Below, piece after piece: positions 10,417 through 18,416 of a DNA stretch of 64,000 nt (position 1 is its first letter; every line of letters starts with the position of its first letter). This DNA is from Burkholderia sp. Bp9143 (GTDB lineage Bacteria; Pseudomonadota; Gammaproteobacteria; Burkholderiales; Burkholderiaceae), in assembly GCF_003853645.1 (NCBI RefSeq), contig NZ_QTPO01000005.1, positions 156,427 through 220,426 of the forward strand, given 5' to 3'. The translations under genes and the position numbers were made by a program. A model generated the notes under the pieces. The model saw only the letters and a program-made list of their open reading frames with translations. It did not search any database and had not been told where the DNA came from.

Positions 10417-11880
10417 TCATTCATGTTCCGCGCTCCCCTTGCCGAGTTCGGCCTTCAGCACGAAGCTGTTCGAGGCCACGTATTCCTGGCCCGGCTTGAG
10501 CCCCTTCAGCACTTCGGTCGCGCGTTCGTCGCGCCGCCCCGTCTCGACAGCCTGCGCGACAAAGCCCTTCGGCGAGCGCACGAACACCGACGGCATGCCG
10601 TCGACGTCCTGCAGCGCGTCGCTCGCGACCGCGAGCGGCACCGCCTGCTTGCCCGCGTCGACCGACACGTTGACGAACATCCCGGGCCGCCATACGCCGT
10701 CCGGATTCGGCAGCACGACGCGGGCGGGCGCGGTGCGCGTCTGTTCGCCGAGCAGCGAGCCCACGTAGGCGATCGGGCCGCTCGAGCGCGATTCGAACGC
10801 GGTCGCGCTGACGGTCGCGTCGCGGCCGACGCGCACGTCGTTCAACCGATGCGCGGGCACGGCCATCTCGGCCCACACCGTCGACAGATCGGAGATCACG
10901 AACATGCTCGCGTCGGAGGCGATCGCCTCGCCGGGCGTCGCATGCTTCTCGACGATCGTTCCGGCGAACGGCGCACGCAGCTCGTAGCGGTTCAACGCGC
11001 CCGCGCCGGCCGGCGCGTTCAGCGCGGCCAGCTTCTGCCGCGCGTTCTGCACGGCGATCTCGGCCTCGCGCAACTGCACCTGCGCCTGCTGGTAGTCCTG
11101 TTCCGCCGAGATGCGCTCCTGCCACAGCGTGCGTTCGCGTTCATAGGTTGCGCGCGCACCCGACAGCCGGCGTTCGGCCGTCAGCAGTTCGCTGCGCCGG
11201 TCCGCGAGATCGGTGCTCGCGATCACGGCCAGCACCTGCCCCCTCGCGACGTTCTGTCCGAGCGACACCGACACCTGCTCGACGATGCCGGCCACGCGCG
11301 GCACGACGTGCGCGGTGCGATCCTCGTTGAACCGGATCTCGCCCGGCAGCTGGAACGGCGTGGCGATCTGCGCGGGGCCTGCCTTCGCGAGCGCGATCTT
11401 CGACGTCTGCAACTGCGCGTCGGTCAGCGCGATGGCGCCGTCCGCGCGGGCGAACGGGAACGACGCGGCCTCGACGCCGGCCTTGACGTCGATCGTCGCG
11501 TCGAACACGTGCGGCTTCGCGATCGACTGCGCCGAGACGAACTTCCGGCCCGCCGCGTCGAACCGCATCGACTCGTGCGAGCGGTCGTATCGCACGAGCG
11601 TGCCGGACACGGCGACGCCCTTGTCGACCGGCTTGCCGTCGACGAACGGATAGACGACGAGCCGTGCGTCGCCGGGCTTTTCCGTCATCACGATTTCGAC
11701 CGACAGCTTGCCGCGCGTGAGCACGACGCCGCCGTGCGAACCGGTACCGTCGGCCGCTTGGGCGGCTTCGGTGCCCGCGGGCGCGGACGCGCCGCCTCGC
11801 GTGACGGCGAGCGCGCCGAGCACGATCCCGGCGCCGCCGAGCACGGCCGCCGCAATGATGAAGATTCTGCTGCGTGACAT
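10417..11880 (-). CDS. czcB: RND efflux periplasmic adaptor
   Basis: This 487-residue membrane-fusion protein has an N-terminal membrane anchor (IFIIAAAVLGGAGIVLGALAV) and a CzcB-type extra N-terminal domain (GGVVLTRGKLSVEIVMTEKPGDARLVVYPF). A barrel-sandwich half with GIVEQVSVSLGQNVARGQVLA, an alpha-hairpin coiled coil (about residues 230-290) and the returning lipoyl half (LRAPFAGTIVEKHATPGE) follow. AAGGAT precedes the ATG. It lies 26 bases after the channel gene and 137 bases before the pump gene. It connects pump and channel across the periplasm and may hand over metal through its N-terminal domain. Confidence 0.9.
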   Translation of the reverse strand: MSRSRIFIIAAAVLGGAGIVLGALAVTRGGASAPAGTEAAQAADGTGSHGGVVLTRGKLSVEIVMTEKPGDARLVVYPFVDGKPVDKGVAVSGTLVRYDRSHESMRFDAAGRKFVSAQSIAKPHVFDATIDVKAGVEAASFPFARADGAIALTDAQLQTSKIALAKAGPAQIATPFQLPGEIRFNEDRTAHVVPRVAGIVEQVSVSLGQNVARGQVLAVIASTDLADRRSELLTAERRLSGARATYERERTLWQERISAEQDYQQAQVQLREAEIAVQNARQKLAALNAPAGAGALNRYELRAPFAGTIVEKHATPGEAIASDASMFVISDLSTVWAEMAVPAHRLNDVRVGRDATVSATAFESRSSGPIAYVGSLLGEQTRTAPARVVLPNPDGVWRPGMFVNVSVDAGKQAVPLAVASDALQDVDGMPSVFVRSPKGFVAQAVETGRRDERATEVLKGLKPGQEYVASNSFVLKAELGKGSAEHE

Positions 11881-11906
11881 GATGATCCTTCAGGTAAGAA
11901 GCGCGG

Positions 11907-13214
11907 CTATTGCGCGACGGCCGCCAGCGGCGTGCCGACGAGCCGGCCGATGTCGGCGCGGGCCGCATGCGCGTCGGCAAGCGCGCGCACGTATTGCGAT
12001 TGCCCCTGGAACAGCGTGCGCTGCGCGTCGAGCACGTCGAGGAAGCTGAACTTGCCGAGCTCGTAGCCGCGCGACATCGCATCGAGCGCGAGCCGCGCGC
12101 CGGGCAGGATGTCGGTCTTCAGCCGACGCGCCTCCTGTGCAGCCGCGTCGAAATTCGCATACGCCTGCGTGAGCTCGAGCCGCAGCCGCACGCGTTCGCG
12201 GTCGAGATCGGCGTTCGCGCGCTCGGCCTTGTGCGTCGCGTCGAGCAACGCGCCCTTGTTGGTGTTGAACAGCGGGATCGGAATCGACACGCCGACCACC
12301 GCCTGGTTGTCCGACACGCCGCCGGTCGTCACCCGTTTCACGCCCGCGCTGACCATCACGTCCGGGATGCGCCGCGCGCGTTCGAGCGACACGGCCGCGT
12401 TCGAGCGCAGCATCTCCGCGCGCGCGACGCGGGCGAGCGGCGCGTCGTCGAGCTGCGCGGTCAGCGCGGACAGCGGCTCGACCGCGGGCACCGTTTCCAG
12501 GTCGCCGAGCGCGACTCGCCGGTCGTCGCGCGCTTCGCCCATTACCGCATTCAGCTTCTCGCGCGCGACGTCGACGCGGCCGCGCGCGGTCACCACCTCG
12601 ATCTGCACGCCGGCCGCCGCCACCTGCGCCTTGGTCGCCTCGACCGGCGACACCTTGCCCGCCTGCGCGCGGCGGCCCGCGAGATCCGCGGAGCGCGCGG
12701 CGATCGCGGCCGATTCCTCGGTGACCTGGCGCTGCCGCTGCGCGGCAAGCAATCCATAGAACGCGGCGATCACATCGGCGCGCACGGCGGCGCCCTGCTC
12801 GTCGAGCGACGCGTTCGCGGCCTCGCGGCCGTACGACGCGACGTCGAGCCGCGCACGGCGCTTGCCGCCGAGTTCGATGGTCTGGTTGATCAGCGCGGTC
12901 GATGTGCGCTCCGCGCGGCTGAAGCCTTCCTGCAGGAACGACACTTCCGGGTTGGGACGCGCGCCGGCCTGCATCAGCACGCCGGCAGACGCATCGACGT
13001 CCGAGCGCGCGCCGCGCAGTGCCGGGTTGTTGCGAGCCGCGGTCGCGAGCGCGTCGGACAGCGTCAGCGAGGGGAACGATGACGTGTCAGACGGCGGTGC
13101 GCCGCGTGGCGCCGCACCGCCGGAAGCGGCGGGAGCCACGACCTCCGGCGCTTGCGCATGGGCCGTCGCGGCCGTCGCGAAGACAACGGCCACGGCGAAG
13201 GTGAGCTTGAGCAT
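11907..13214 (-). CDS. czcC: RND efflux outer-membrane channel (TolC family)
   Basis: This 435-residue protein belongs to the outer-membrane factor family. The start at 13214 opens a signal peptide (LKLTFAVAVVFATAATAHAQ); an in-frame ATG nine codons upstream would extend it unnaturally. Two repeats of the OEP domain are visible, starting at LTLSDALATAARNNPALRGARSDVDAS and, in the second half, from LARVARAEMLRSNAAVSLERARRIPDVMVSAGVKR. It is the first gene of the czcCBA-regulator-kinase operon and carries operator site 6 in its promoter. No lipobox Cys is present, unlike many OprM proteins, which fits CzcC-type channels. Confidence 0.88.
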   Translation of the reverse strand: MLKLTFAVAVVFATAATAHAQAPEVVAPAASGGAAPRGAPPSDTSSFPSLTLSDALATAARNNPALRGARSDVDASAGVLMQAGARPNPEVSFLQEGFSRAERTSTALINQTIELGGKRRARLDVASYGREAANASLDEQGAAVRADVIAAFYGLLAAQRQRQVTEESAAIAARSADLAGRRAQAGKVSPVEATKAQVAAAGVQIEVVTARGRVDVAREKLNAVMGEARDDRRVALGDLETVPAVEPLSALTAQLDDAPLARVARAEMLRSNAAVSLERARRIPDVMVSAGVKRVTTGGVSDNQAVVGVSIPIPLFNTNKGALLDATHKAERANADLDRERVRLRLELTQAYANFDAAAQEARRLKTDILPGARLALDAMSRGYELGKFSFLDVLDAQRTLFQGQSQYVRALADAHAARADIGRLVGTPLAAVAQ

Positions 13215-13244
13215 GTTCGGTTCTGCGATAACGGATCGCAATCG

Positions 13245-13297
13245 ATGCTACGGATCGGCCGCAGTGCGAACATGAGGCGAAGATGACAATTCCGTCA
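13245..13297 (-). promoter_or_regulatory. Shared operator/promoter site 6 (czc operon)
   Basis: On the minus strand from 13297 the sequence is TGACG-N5-GTCAT-N7-TCA. The core is a perfect dyad ATGAC-N6-GTCAT (13283-13298), and -10-like TAGCAT lies at 13250-13245. The predicted transcript start is near 13238, 24 bases before the czcC ATG. The position suggests autoregulation of the operon that encodes its own two-component system. Confidence 0.7.
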
Positions 13298-13378
13298 TGT
13301 TAGGCGCGGCAACGTGCGGACGTGCGGTGTCCTGCTGGAGCAGCGTCCCACTTCAGCGGACAGACGGTTTCGGTGAGT

Positions 13379-13398
13379 GTGCGGCGCGATCGCCGCAC
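13379..13398. repeat. Inverted repeat between kinase gene and czc promoter
   Basis: GTGCGGCG, loop CGAT, CGCCGCAC forms an 8-bp perfect hairpin 59 bases after the stop of the phosphotransferase gene (13457). No T-tract follows on either strand. It may end that operon before the czc promoter. Confidence 0.35.
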
Positions 13399-13456
13399 GG
13401 CAGGAAGATGACGCTCAGGAAATTGGATTGCGTGCGCGGAAACCAGGACAAGCGCG

Positions 13457-14647
13457 TCAGGCACGCCCCTGCTTCGCGCGCCGACGCTGCACGAGCCAGT
13501 CGAGCAGTTGCTGCCCGTCGCGCTCGCCGAACCAGCGCGCATGCCCGATCAGATAGCCGTCGTACGCGATATCGACGATCGCCGGGGCATCGATGACGCA
13601 CCCGAAATATGCGACCTCCGACAGCGCGAACTCCGTGTGCACGATCGGCAGCAGCGCGACCAGCGCCGCATATGCTTCGTCGCTCAGTGGTTCGAGCGAT
13701 TCGTAGCCGTCGAGCAGCGCATCGATCTGTTCGTATTCGACACGGCGCGCATCGGGCGGCGCCATCCAGTCGACCGTATTGCGCTCGATCGCGAGCGCGA
13801 GGTCCATCACCGCACAGGTACGATCGGACAGGCCGAAGTCGAGCACGGTACGCACCTGCGCGCCGGGGCCCGCGTCGGTCCACAGCAGGTTCGACGCATG
13901 CCAATCGCCGTGCGTCCACAGCGGCGGCAGCGCGGGCAGCAGCGGCACGAGGCGCGCGTGATACGGGCCGATCGCATCCGCGACATCGCCGCGCCAGTCG
14001 CGCGTGCCGAGCGCACGCACCAGCAGCGGCTGCGCATCGACCCAACGCTCGAGCGCGCCCGCCAGATCGGTGGACGACAGCACGCGGAAACTCGACAGCA
14101 GCGTGCGCACGGGCCGCGCCGGCGCATCGTAACCGGCCGACGCGCGATGCAGCTCGGCCAGCGCGCGGCCGGCCGCGTACGCATGCGAAGGATGCGTGAA
14201 CGGCTGCCACGACATCACGCCGCGATACGGGTCGACACCGGGCGCGACCACGTGCACCTCATACGTCCAGTCGCCCGACGCAAAGGCCGTCGCGCCGTGG
14301 CGATCGGCCAGCACATCGACCACCGGCATCCCGCGTTCGCGCAGATGCGCGATGAATCGATGCTCTTCCTCGAGCCCTGCGACGTCCCGCAGGCTCACGT
14401 GATGCCGCTTGACGAACAGCGCGCGCCCGTCGGTCATCCGCACCAGCGTGGCCGCCGCGAACTGCCGCGGGCTGTGCCAGGTCAGCCGCGCCGGTTCGCC
14501 CGCGCCGTCGATGCGCGCGAGCAGCGCCGCCACCTCGTCGTGCGTCATCAGCGGCCAGTCGCGTTCGGCCTGCTCGCCGTCGACGCCGAACTGCGGCGGT
14601 GCGACGTCCCGCGACAGCGGCCCGTCCGGCTCGAGTGGAAATGACAT
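13457..14647 (-). CDS. APH-fold small-molecule kinase
   Basis: This 396-residue protein has the aminoglycoside-phosphotransferase/choline-kinase fold. The catalytic loop is HGDWHASN (Asp 248, Asn 253), and the Mg-binding Asp is 270 in LDFGLSD. The N-lobe Lys is probably ALFVKRHH (residue 80). The start follows CGGAG. It lies 36 bases after a PnuC-type transporter gene and is last in a TonB receptor/PnuC/kinase operon. That context argues for phosphorylating, and so trapping, an imported vitamin or nucleoside rather than for antibiotic resistance. ThiK, a thiamine kinase, is an APH-fold precedent. The substrate is not determined. Confidence 0.75.
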   Translation of the reverse strand: MSFPLEPDGPLSRDVAPPQFGVDGEQAERDWPLMTHDEVAALLARIDGAGEPARLTWHSPRQFAAATLVRMTDGRALFVKRHHVSLRDVAGLEEEHRFIAHLRERGMPVVDVLADRHGATAFASGDWTYEVHVVAPGVDPYRGVMSWQPFTHPSHAYAAGRALAELHRASAGYDAPARPVRTLLSSFRVLSSTDLAGALERWVDAQPLLVRALGTRDWRGDVADAIGPYHARLVPLLPALPPLWTHGDWHASNLLWTDAGPGAQVRTVLDFGLSDRTCAVMDLALAIERNTVDWMAPPDARRVEYEQIDALLDGYESLEPLSDEAYAALVALLPIVHTEFALSEVAYFGCVIDAPAIVDIAYDGYLIGHARWFGERDGQQLLDWLVQRRRAKQGRA

Positions 14648-14683
14648 GATCGACGTCGCTCCGTAGTTGAATCGGCCGGTGAA

Positions 14684-15295
14684 TCAGCCCGCCGGGCTCG
14701 CCGTCGCGCGCAGCGCGTCAGCCGTCCGGCTCCAGTCGCGCCAGCCGACGACGGCGAGCGCGATGAACAGCGCATAGAGTCCGGCCGTCAGATACAGTGC
14801 CTTGAACACGAACATCCCGACGTACACGACGTTCACGACGATCCACAGCCCCCACGACGCGATATAGCGCCGTGCGGTCCAGTATTGCGCGACGAGGCTG
14901 AACGCGGTCAGCGACGCATCGACGAACGGCAACGCCGCATCGGTCCAGCGCGCCATCATCCCGCCGAGCAGCGCGCTGCCGACGACGGCCGCGATCAGGT
15001 CCGGCAGCATCTGCCGCGGCCGCACGCCGGTGACGGGCGCGACGTCGCCTTGCGGCGCCGCGCCGCCGCCCGCCTCGAGCGTACGCTGTGCGATCCAGCG
15101 GCGCCAGCCGAACACCTGCAGCACCGCGAACGCGCCCTGCAGCAGCATGTCGGAATACAGCTTCGCGTCGAAGAAGATCCAGCCGTACAGCGCGACCGAC
15201 GCGAGCCCGACCGGCCAGCACAGCATGCGCCGCTTCGCGGTCAGCCAGATCGCGAGCGCGCTGACGATCACGCCGGCGATTTCGAGTGGGGACAT
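14684..15295 (-). CDS. pnuC: PnuC-family vitamin/nucleoside transporter
   Basis: This 203-residue inner-membrane protein is of the PnuC family, which moves nicotinamide riboside, thiamine (PnuT) or riboflavin (PnuX) by facilitated diffusion and relies on intracellular phosphorylation for trapping. It has seven or so TM segments and the characteristic stretch ALYGWIFFDAKLYSDMLLQGAF...FGWRRW, repeated in weaker form in the second half (YWTARRYIASWGLWIVVNVVYVGMF). The start follows GGAGAGCACAGACG. The upstream TonB receptor and downstream kinase complete an uptake route across both membranes. The ligand is uncertain. Confidence 0.85.
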   Translation of the reverse strand: MSPLEIAGVIVSALAIWLTAKRRMLCWPVGLASVALYGWIFFDAKLYSDMLLQGAFAVLQVFGWRRWIAQRTLEAGGGAAPQGDVAPVTGVRPRQMLPDLIAAVVGSALLGGMMARWTDAALPFVDASLTAFSLVAQYWTARRYIASWGLWIVVNVVYVGMFVFKALYLTAGLYALFIALAVVGWRDWSRTADALRATASPAG

Positions 15296-15354
15296 CGTCT
15301 GTGCTCTCCTGGTTAGCTGCCGGAGCTGCGCGTCACGCGGCCGGATCCGGACGA

Positions 15355-17586
15355 TCAGAAATCATAGGTCAACGATACGCGCGCGGTGCGCGGCGCGCCC
15401 GGGAACAGGTACGCATCGCCCTGCTGCTCGCCCGCGTCGCGCCAGTAGAACTTGTTGAACAGGTTGTCCACCGATACGCGCAGCACCGTGCGATGGCCCG
15501 CGATCTTCGTCGTATAGCGCGCGCCGAGATTGAACACGAACCACGACGGCACGCGCGCGGTGCCCTCTTCGTTCGCATTGCGGCCCGCGCTGTACTCGAC
15601 GCCGCCCAGCATGTTCAGGCCCGCGACGCCCGGCACCGCATAGTCCGCATACAGCGACGCACGCAGCGCCGGCACGTTGATGATCTGGTGCCCTTCGTAC
15701 GCCGGCGAACCCGAATCGTACGCGCGCGCGCGAATCGCCGCGGCGCTGGCCGTCAGCGACAGCCGCTCGGTGAGCCGCCCGGCCGCGCCGAGCTCGATCC
15801 CCTGGTGGCGCTGCGTGCCGCGCTGCACGAAGGTATAGCTCGTGCCCGACGCATCGGGGTCGGCGAACTGGAACGGCTTGCTGATCGAGAACACGGCAGC
15901 CGTCAGGCTCAGCCGATCGAGCCAGTCGTATTTCGCGCCGAGCTCGAACTGGTGCGATTCGACCGGCGGCAGGAACGCATACGCGTTGGTCGCGCGCACC
16001 GGCGCCTGGTCGCCGAGCGACAGCGCCTTGCTGTACGACGCGTACAGCGACAGCACGTTCACCGGCTTGTAGACGAGCGCGACCTGCGGCAGGAACACCG
16101 AGCGGTCGGTGTGCGTCGCGTCGCCGTCGAGGCTGCTCCAGCTGCGCTGGCGCAGCAGCACTTCCTTGCCGCCCGCGAGCACCTGCCAGTGCTCGCCGAT
16201 GCTGATGCGGTCGAGCCCGAACACGCCGTACTGCCATGAGTCGAGCTGCGGATACGACGGCCCGGCCGTATTCGGCGACGGTGCGAACGCGACGTCAGGC
16301 CCGTAGATATTCTCGCTGCCCACATAGTCGTAAACGGCATTCGCCATGTGCACGACGCGGCGCTGCACGCTCACGCCGAGCGTCAGCTCGTGGCGCAGCG
16401 GGCCTGTCGCGAACCTGCCCGTCGTGACCGCGCGCAGGTCGTCGTTGCGGCGGTATTCGCCCGGGCTGCGGAAGTCGTACACGTCGTAATCGCCGTTCGC
16501 GCCGAAGAAGAACGGCGACGTCGTGCCGGCCGCACAGCTCGCCGCGTAATAGCAGCCGTACGCGAACGCGCTGTTGTCGTCGATCATCGTGCGGCTGCGG
16601 CCCGCGGCGATGTAGGCCTTCCAGTCGTCGTTGAACTGGTAGTCGAAGCGCGCGTTCAGGTTCAGCGCGTCGGTCGTCACCGGCTTCGCCCACGGCTGCG
16701 TGCCGAGCGCCTTCGACGTCGTGTTGACGGACGGCACGACCGTGCCGCCGAGCAGCTGGTAGCCGGGCGCGGAACGCTGGATCCACTGCTGGAATTCCGC
16801 GTTGAGCTGCAGGCTCGCACGCGGGCTGATGTCCCAGTCGGCGGCGATCGAGCCGAACGTGCGCCGTCCGTTCGTGCCGTCGATATACGAGTGCATGTTC
16901 TCCTTCGCGGCATTGATCCGGAAGCCGAACTGGTTGTCGGGGCCGAAGCGCCGGCCGAGATCGACGGCCGCCGACGTCGAGCCGCGGCTGTCGACGCCGG
17001 TCGTCACGCTCGCGACGTTCGCCGAGCGTTTCGTCACGAAGTTGATCACGCCGCCCGGCGCGACCACGCCGCTGTCGATGCCGGCCAGCCCCTTCAGGAT
17101 CTCGACGCGCTCCTTGTTCTCGAGCGGCACGTTCTGCTCGCCGGACACCGTCAGCCCGTCGATCCGGATCGCACTCGCGAGATCGACCGGGAAACCGCGG
17201 ATCGCGAAGCCTTCGAAATAGCCGACCGGCGCATAGTCGTTGACGACCGACGCGTCGTTGCGCACCACGTCGCTCAGGCGCTTCGCCTGCTGGTCGTCGA
17301 TCTGCGCGCGCGTGACGACGTTGACGGAGGCCGGCGTGTCACGCAGCGGCGCATCGTCGAGCCCCGCGACCGATGCTTCGCGCACGCGAAACGCGCCGCC
17401 GCGCTCGCCGCTGACCGTGATCGTCGGCAGCGTCGCGCTGCCGGCCGCGTCGGCGTCGGATACCGCCGTGTCGCCCTGTGCCGCGGCAGCCTGCGCCGCG
17501 AAAAGCGTGATGCCGAGACCGACGCCAAGCCCGACCTTCGTGCGCCGCCGCCATGCGGGCGCCGCTGTTGTTCTATTCACCGTCAT
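15355..17586 (-). CDS. TonB-dependent outer-membrane receptor
   Basis: This 743-residue receptor is of the TonB-siderophore-receptor class. It has a signal peptide (VGLGVGLGITLFAAQAAAAQ), and a TonB-box-like segment (LPTITVSGE) after it. A plug domain follows with DTPASVNVVTRAQIDDQQAKRL, NVPLENKERVEILKGLAG and GVVAPGGVINFVTKR, then a 22-strand barrel ending ...TARVSLTYDF. It lies 59 bases before pnuC in the same direction. Overall similarity is to ferric-siderophore receptors, but the neighbours indicate a vitamin or nucleoside ligand. No synthesis or ABC genes for a siderophore are present. The start at 17586 has only a weak ribosome site. Confidence 0.88.
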   Translation of the reverse strand: MTVNRTTAAPAWRRRTKVGLGVGLGITLFAAQAAAAQGDTAVSDADAAGSATLPTITVSGERGGAFRVREASVAGLDDAPLRDTPASVNVVTRAQIDDQQAKRLSDVVRNDASVVNDYAPVGYFEGFAIRGFPVDLASAIRIDGLTVSGEQNVPLENKERVEILKGLAGIDSGVVAPGGVINFVTKRSANVASVTTGVDSRGSTSAAVDLGRRFGPDNQFGFRINAAKENMHSYIDGTNGRRTFGSIAADWDISPRASLQLNAEFQQWIQRSAPGYQLLGGTVVPSVNTTSKALGTQPWAKPVTTDALNLNARFDYQFNDDWKAYIAAGRSRTMIDDNSAFAYGCYYAASCAAGTTSPFFFGANGDYDVYDFRSPGEYRRNDDLRAVTTGRFATGPLRHELTLGVSVQRRVVHMANAVYDYVGSENIYGPDVAFAPSPNTAGPSYPQLDSWQYGVFGLDRISIGEHWQVLAGGKEVLLRQRSWSSLDGDATHTDRSVFLPQVALVYKPVNVLSLYASYSKALSLGDQAPVRATNAYAFLPPVESHQFELGAKYDWLDRLSLTAAVFSISKPFQFADPDASGTSYTFVQRGTQRHQGIELGAAGRLTERLSLTASAAAIRARAYDSGSPAYEGHQIINVPALRASLYADYAVPGVAGLNMLGGVEYSAGRNANEEGTARVPSWFVFNLGARYTTKIAGHRTVLRVSVDNLFNKFYWRDAGEQQGDAYLFPGAPRTARVSLTYDF

Positions 17587-18080
17587 TGTTCTGGATGGAA
17601 AACTCGCCACTCGACCCTGTCGACACACTCGAAACACGTTACGCCGCCGCGAAGCGCGACCTCGCGCAAGAACCCGCGACGGTCCCGGCGGACCGCCTGG
17701 GACATACGTCGACACGATATTCATCAAACGAATCGGACGATCGGGCCGCATGCGTGCCGATCGATCGGGAAAGCGCAGGATGGGACATCGGATAGCGGTG
17801 ACGCGCCGGGCACCGACGCAGCCGCCGATCCGTGGATCGCGAGCGGGTCGGGCGGCCGGCGACGCCGCGCGGTCTTGTCATGCGGGGGGACGCTTCGAAC
17901 GCCCCGGCGCGGGCGCCGGGCATTTGCGTGCGCCGTTCGTCGGAACGGCGGAATGCCCGTCGCGCGCGACATCGCGGCGTGGCGCGCATTTTACCCCGGG
18001 TGGGGCTGACGGCAGGAGAATCGGCCGAAACGGGAGGCGGGAACGCGGGAGTGGGGCAACCCGCGTGATTCGGCGAGCGC
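17587..18080. other. Long intergenic region upstream of TonB receptor
   Basis: About 490 bases hold no convincing gene. A hairpin at 17682-17703 (GTCCC and GGCGG arms closed by CCGCC and GGGAC on the minus strand) lies within the likely leader of the receptor gene. I looked for a TPP or cobalamin riboswitch core and for a Fur box and did not see one. Confidence 0.5.
17682..17703 (-). repeat. Hairpin in receptor leader
   Basis: A 10-bp interrupted inverted repeat lies about 95 bases upstream of the TonB receptor start. It could act in attenuation or ligand sensing, or be only an intergenic hairpin. Confidence 0.35.
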
Positions 18081-18284
18081 TCAGAACCCCTGCATCGTCA
18101 CCGTCGGATCGACGACCAGATGCACGACGCCGTAAATCACCGCGCCAACCAGTATCGCGAGAATGATCGCGACGAACGGCAGCAGCGTGAAGTTGACGTT
18201 CGCGAGATCGGACGCGTGCGCCTTGCTGTTGCGCACGCCGAAGAAACTCCACAGAACCAGGCGGATCATGCTGAACAGTTTCAT
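18081..18284 (-). CDS. DUF2970 small membrane protein
   Basis: This 67-residue inner-membrane protein has the DUF2970 pattern: an amphipathic N-terminus with VLWSFFGVRNSKAHASD, and then one TM helix (LLPFVAIILAILVGAVIYGVVHLVV). GGAGCAGCATC precedes the ATG. DUF2970 proteins are short, widespread in beta- and gammaproteobacteria and without assigned function. It stands alone. Confidence 0.8.
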   Translation of the reverse strand: MKLFSMIRLVLWSFFGVRNSKAHASDLANVNFTLLPFVAIILAILVGAVIYGVVHLVVDPTVTMQGF

Positions 18285-18416
18285 GATGCTGCTCCTTTTC
18301 TCTATCGGTTGACGCTATCGTCGATCCGACAGGTCTCCGGAAAAAGAAGCAGTTGCGCGCGGTTTTTGCGCAGCACGCGTTGTGCGACCGCGTGTCGCAT
18401 GGTCGTCGCATGCACG

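Noticed and set aside
17587..18080. Possible TPP or cobalamin riboswitch upstream of the TonB receptor/PnuC operon
   Set aside because: I looked for the TPP core (CUGAGA and ACCUGAUCUGG elements) and the B12 box and found neither; only a simple hairpin is present.
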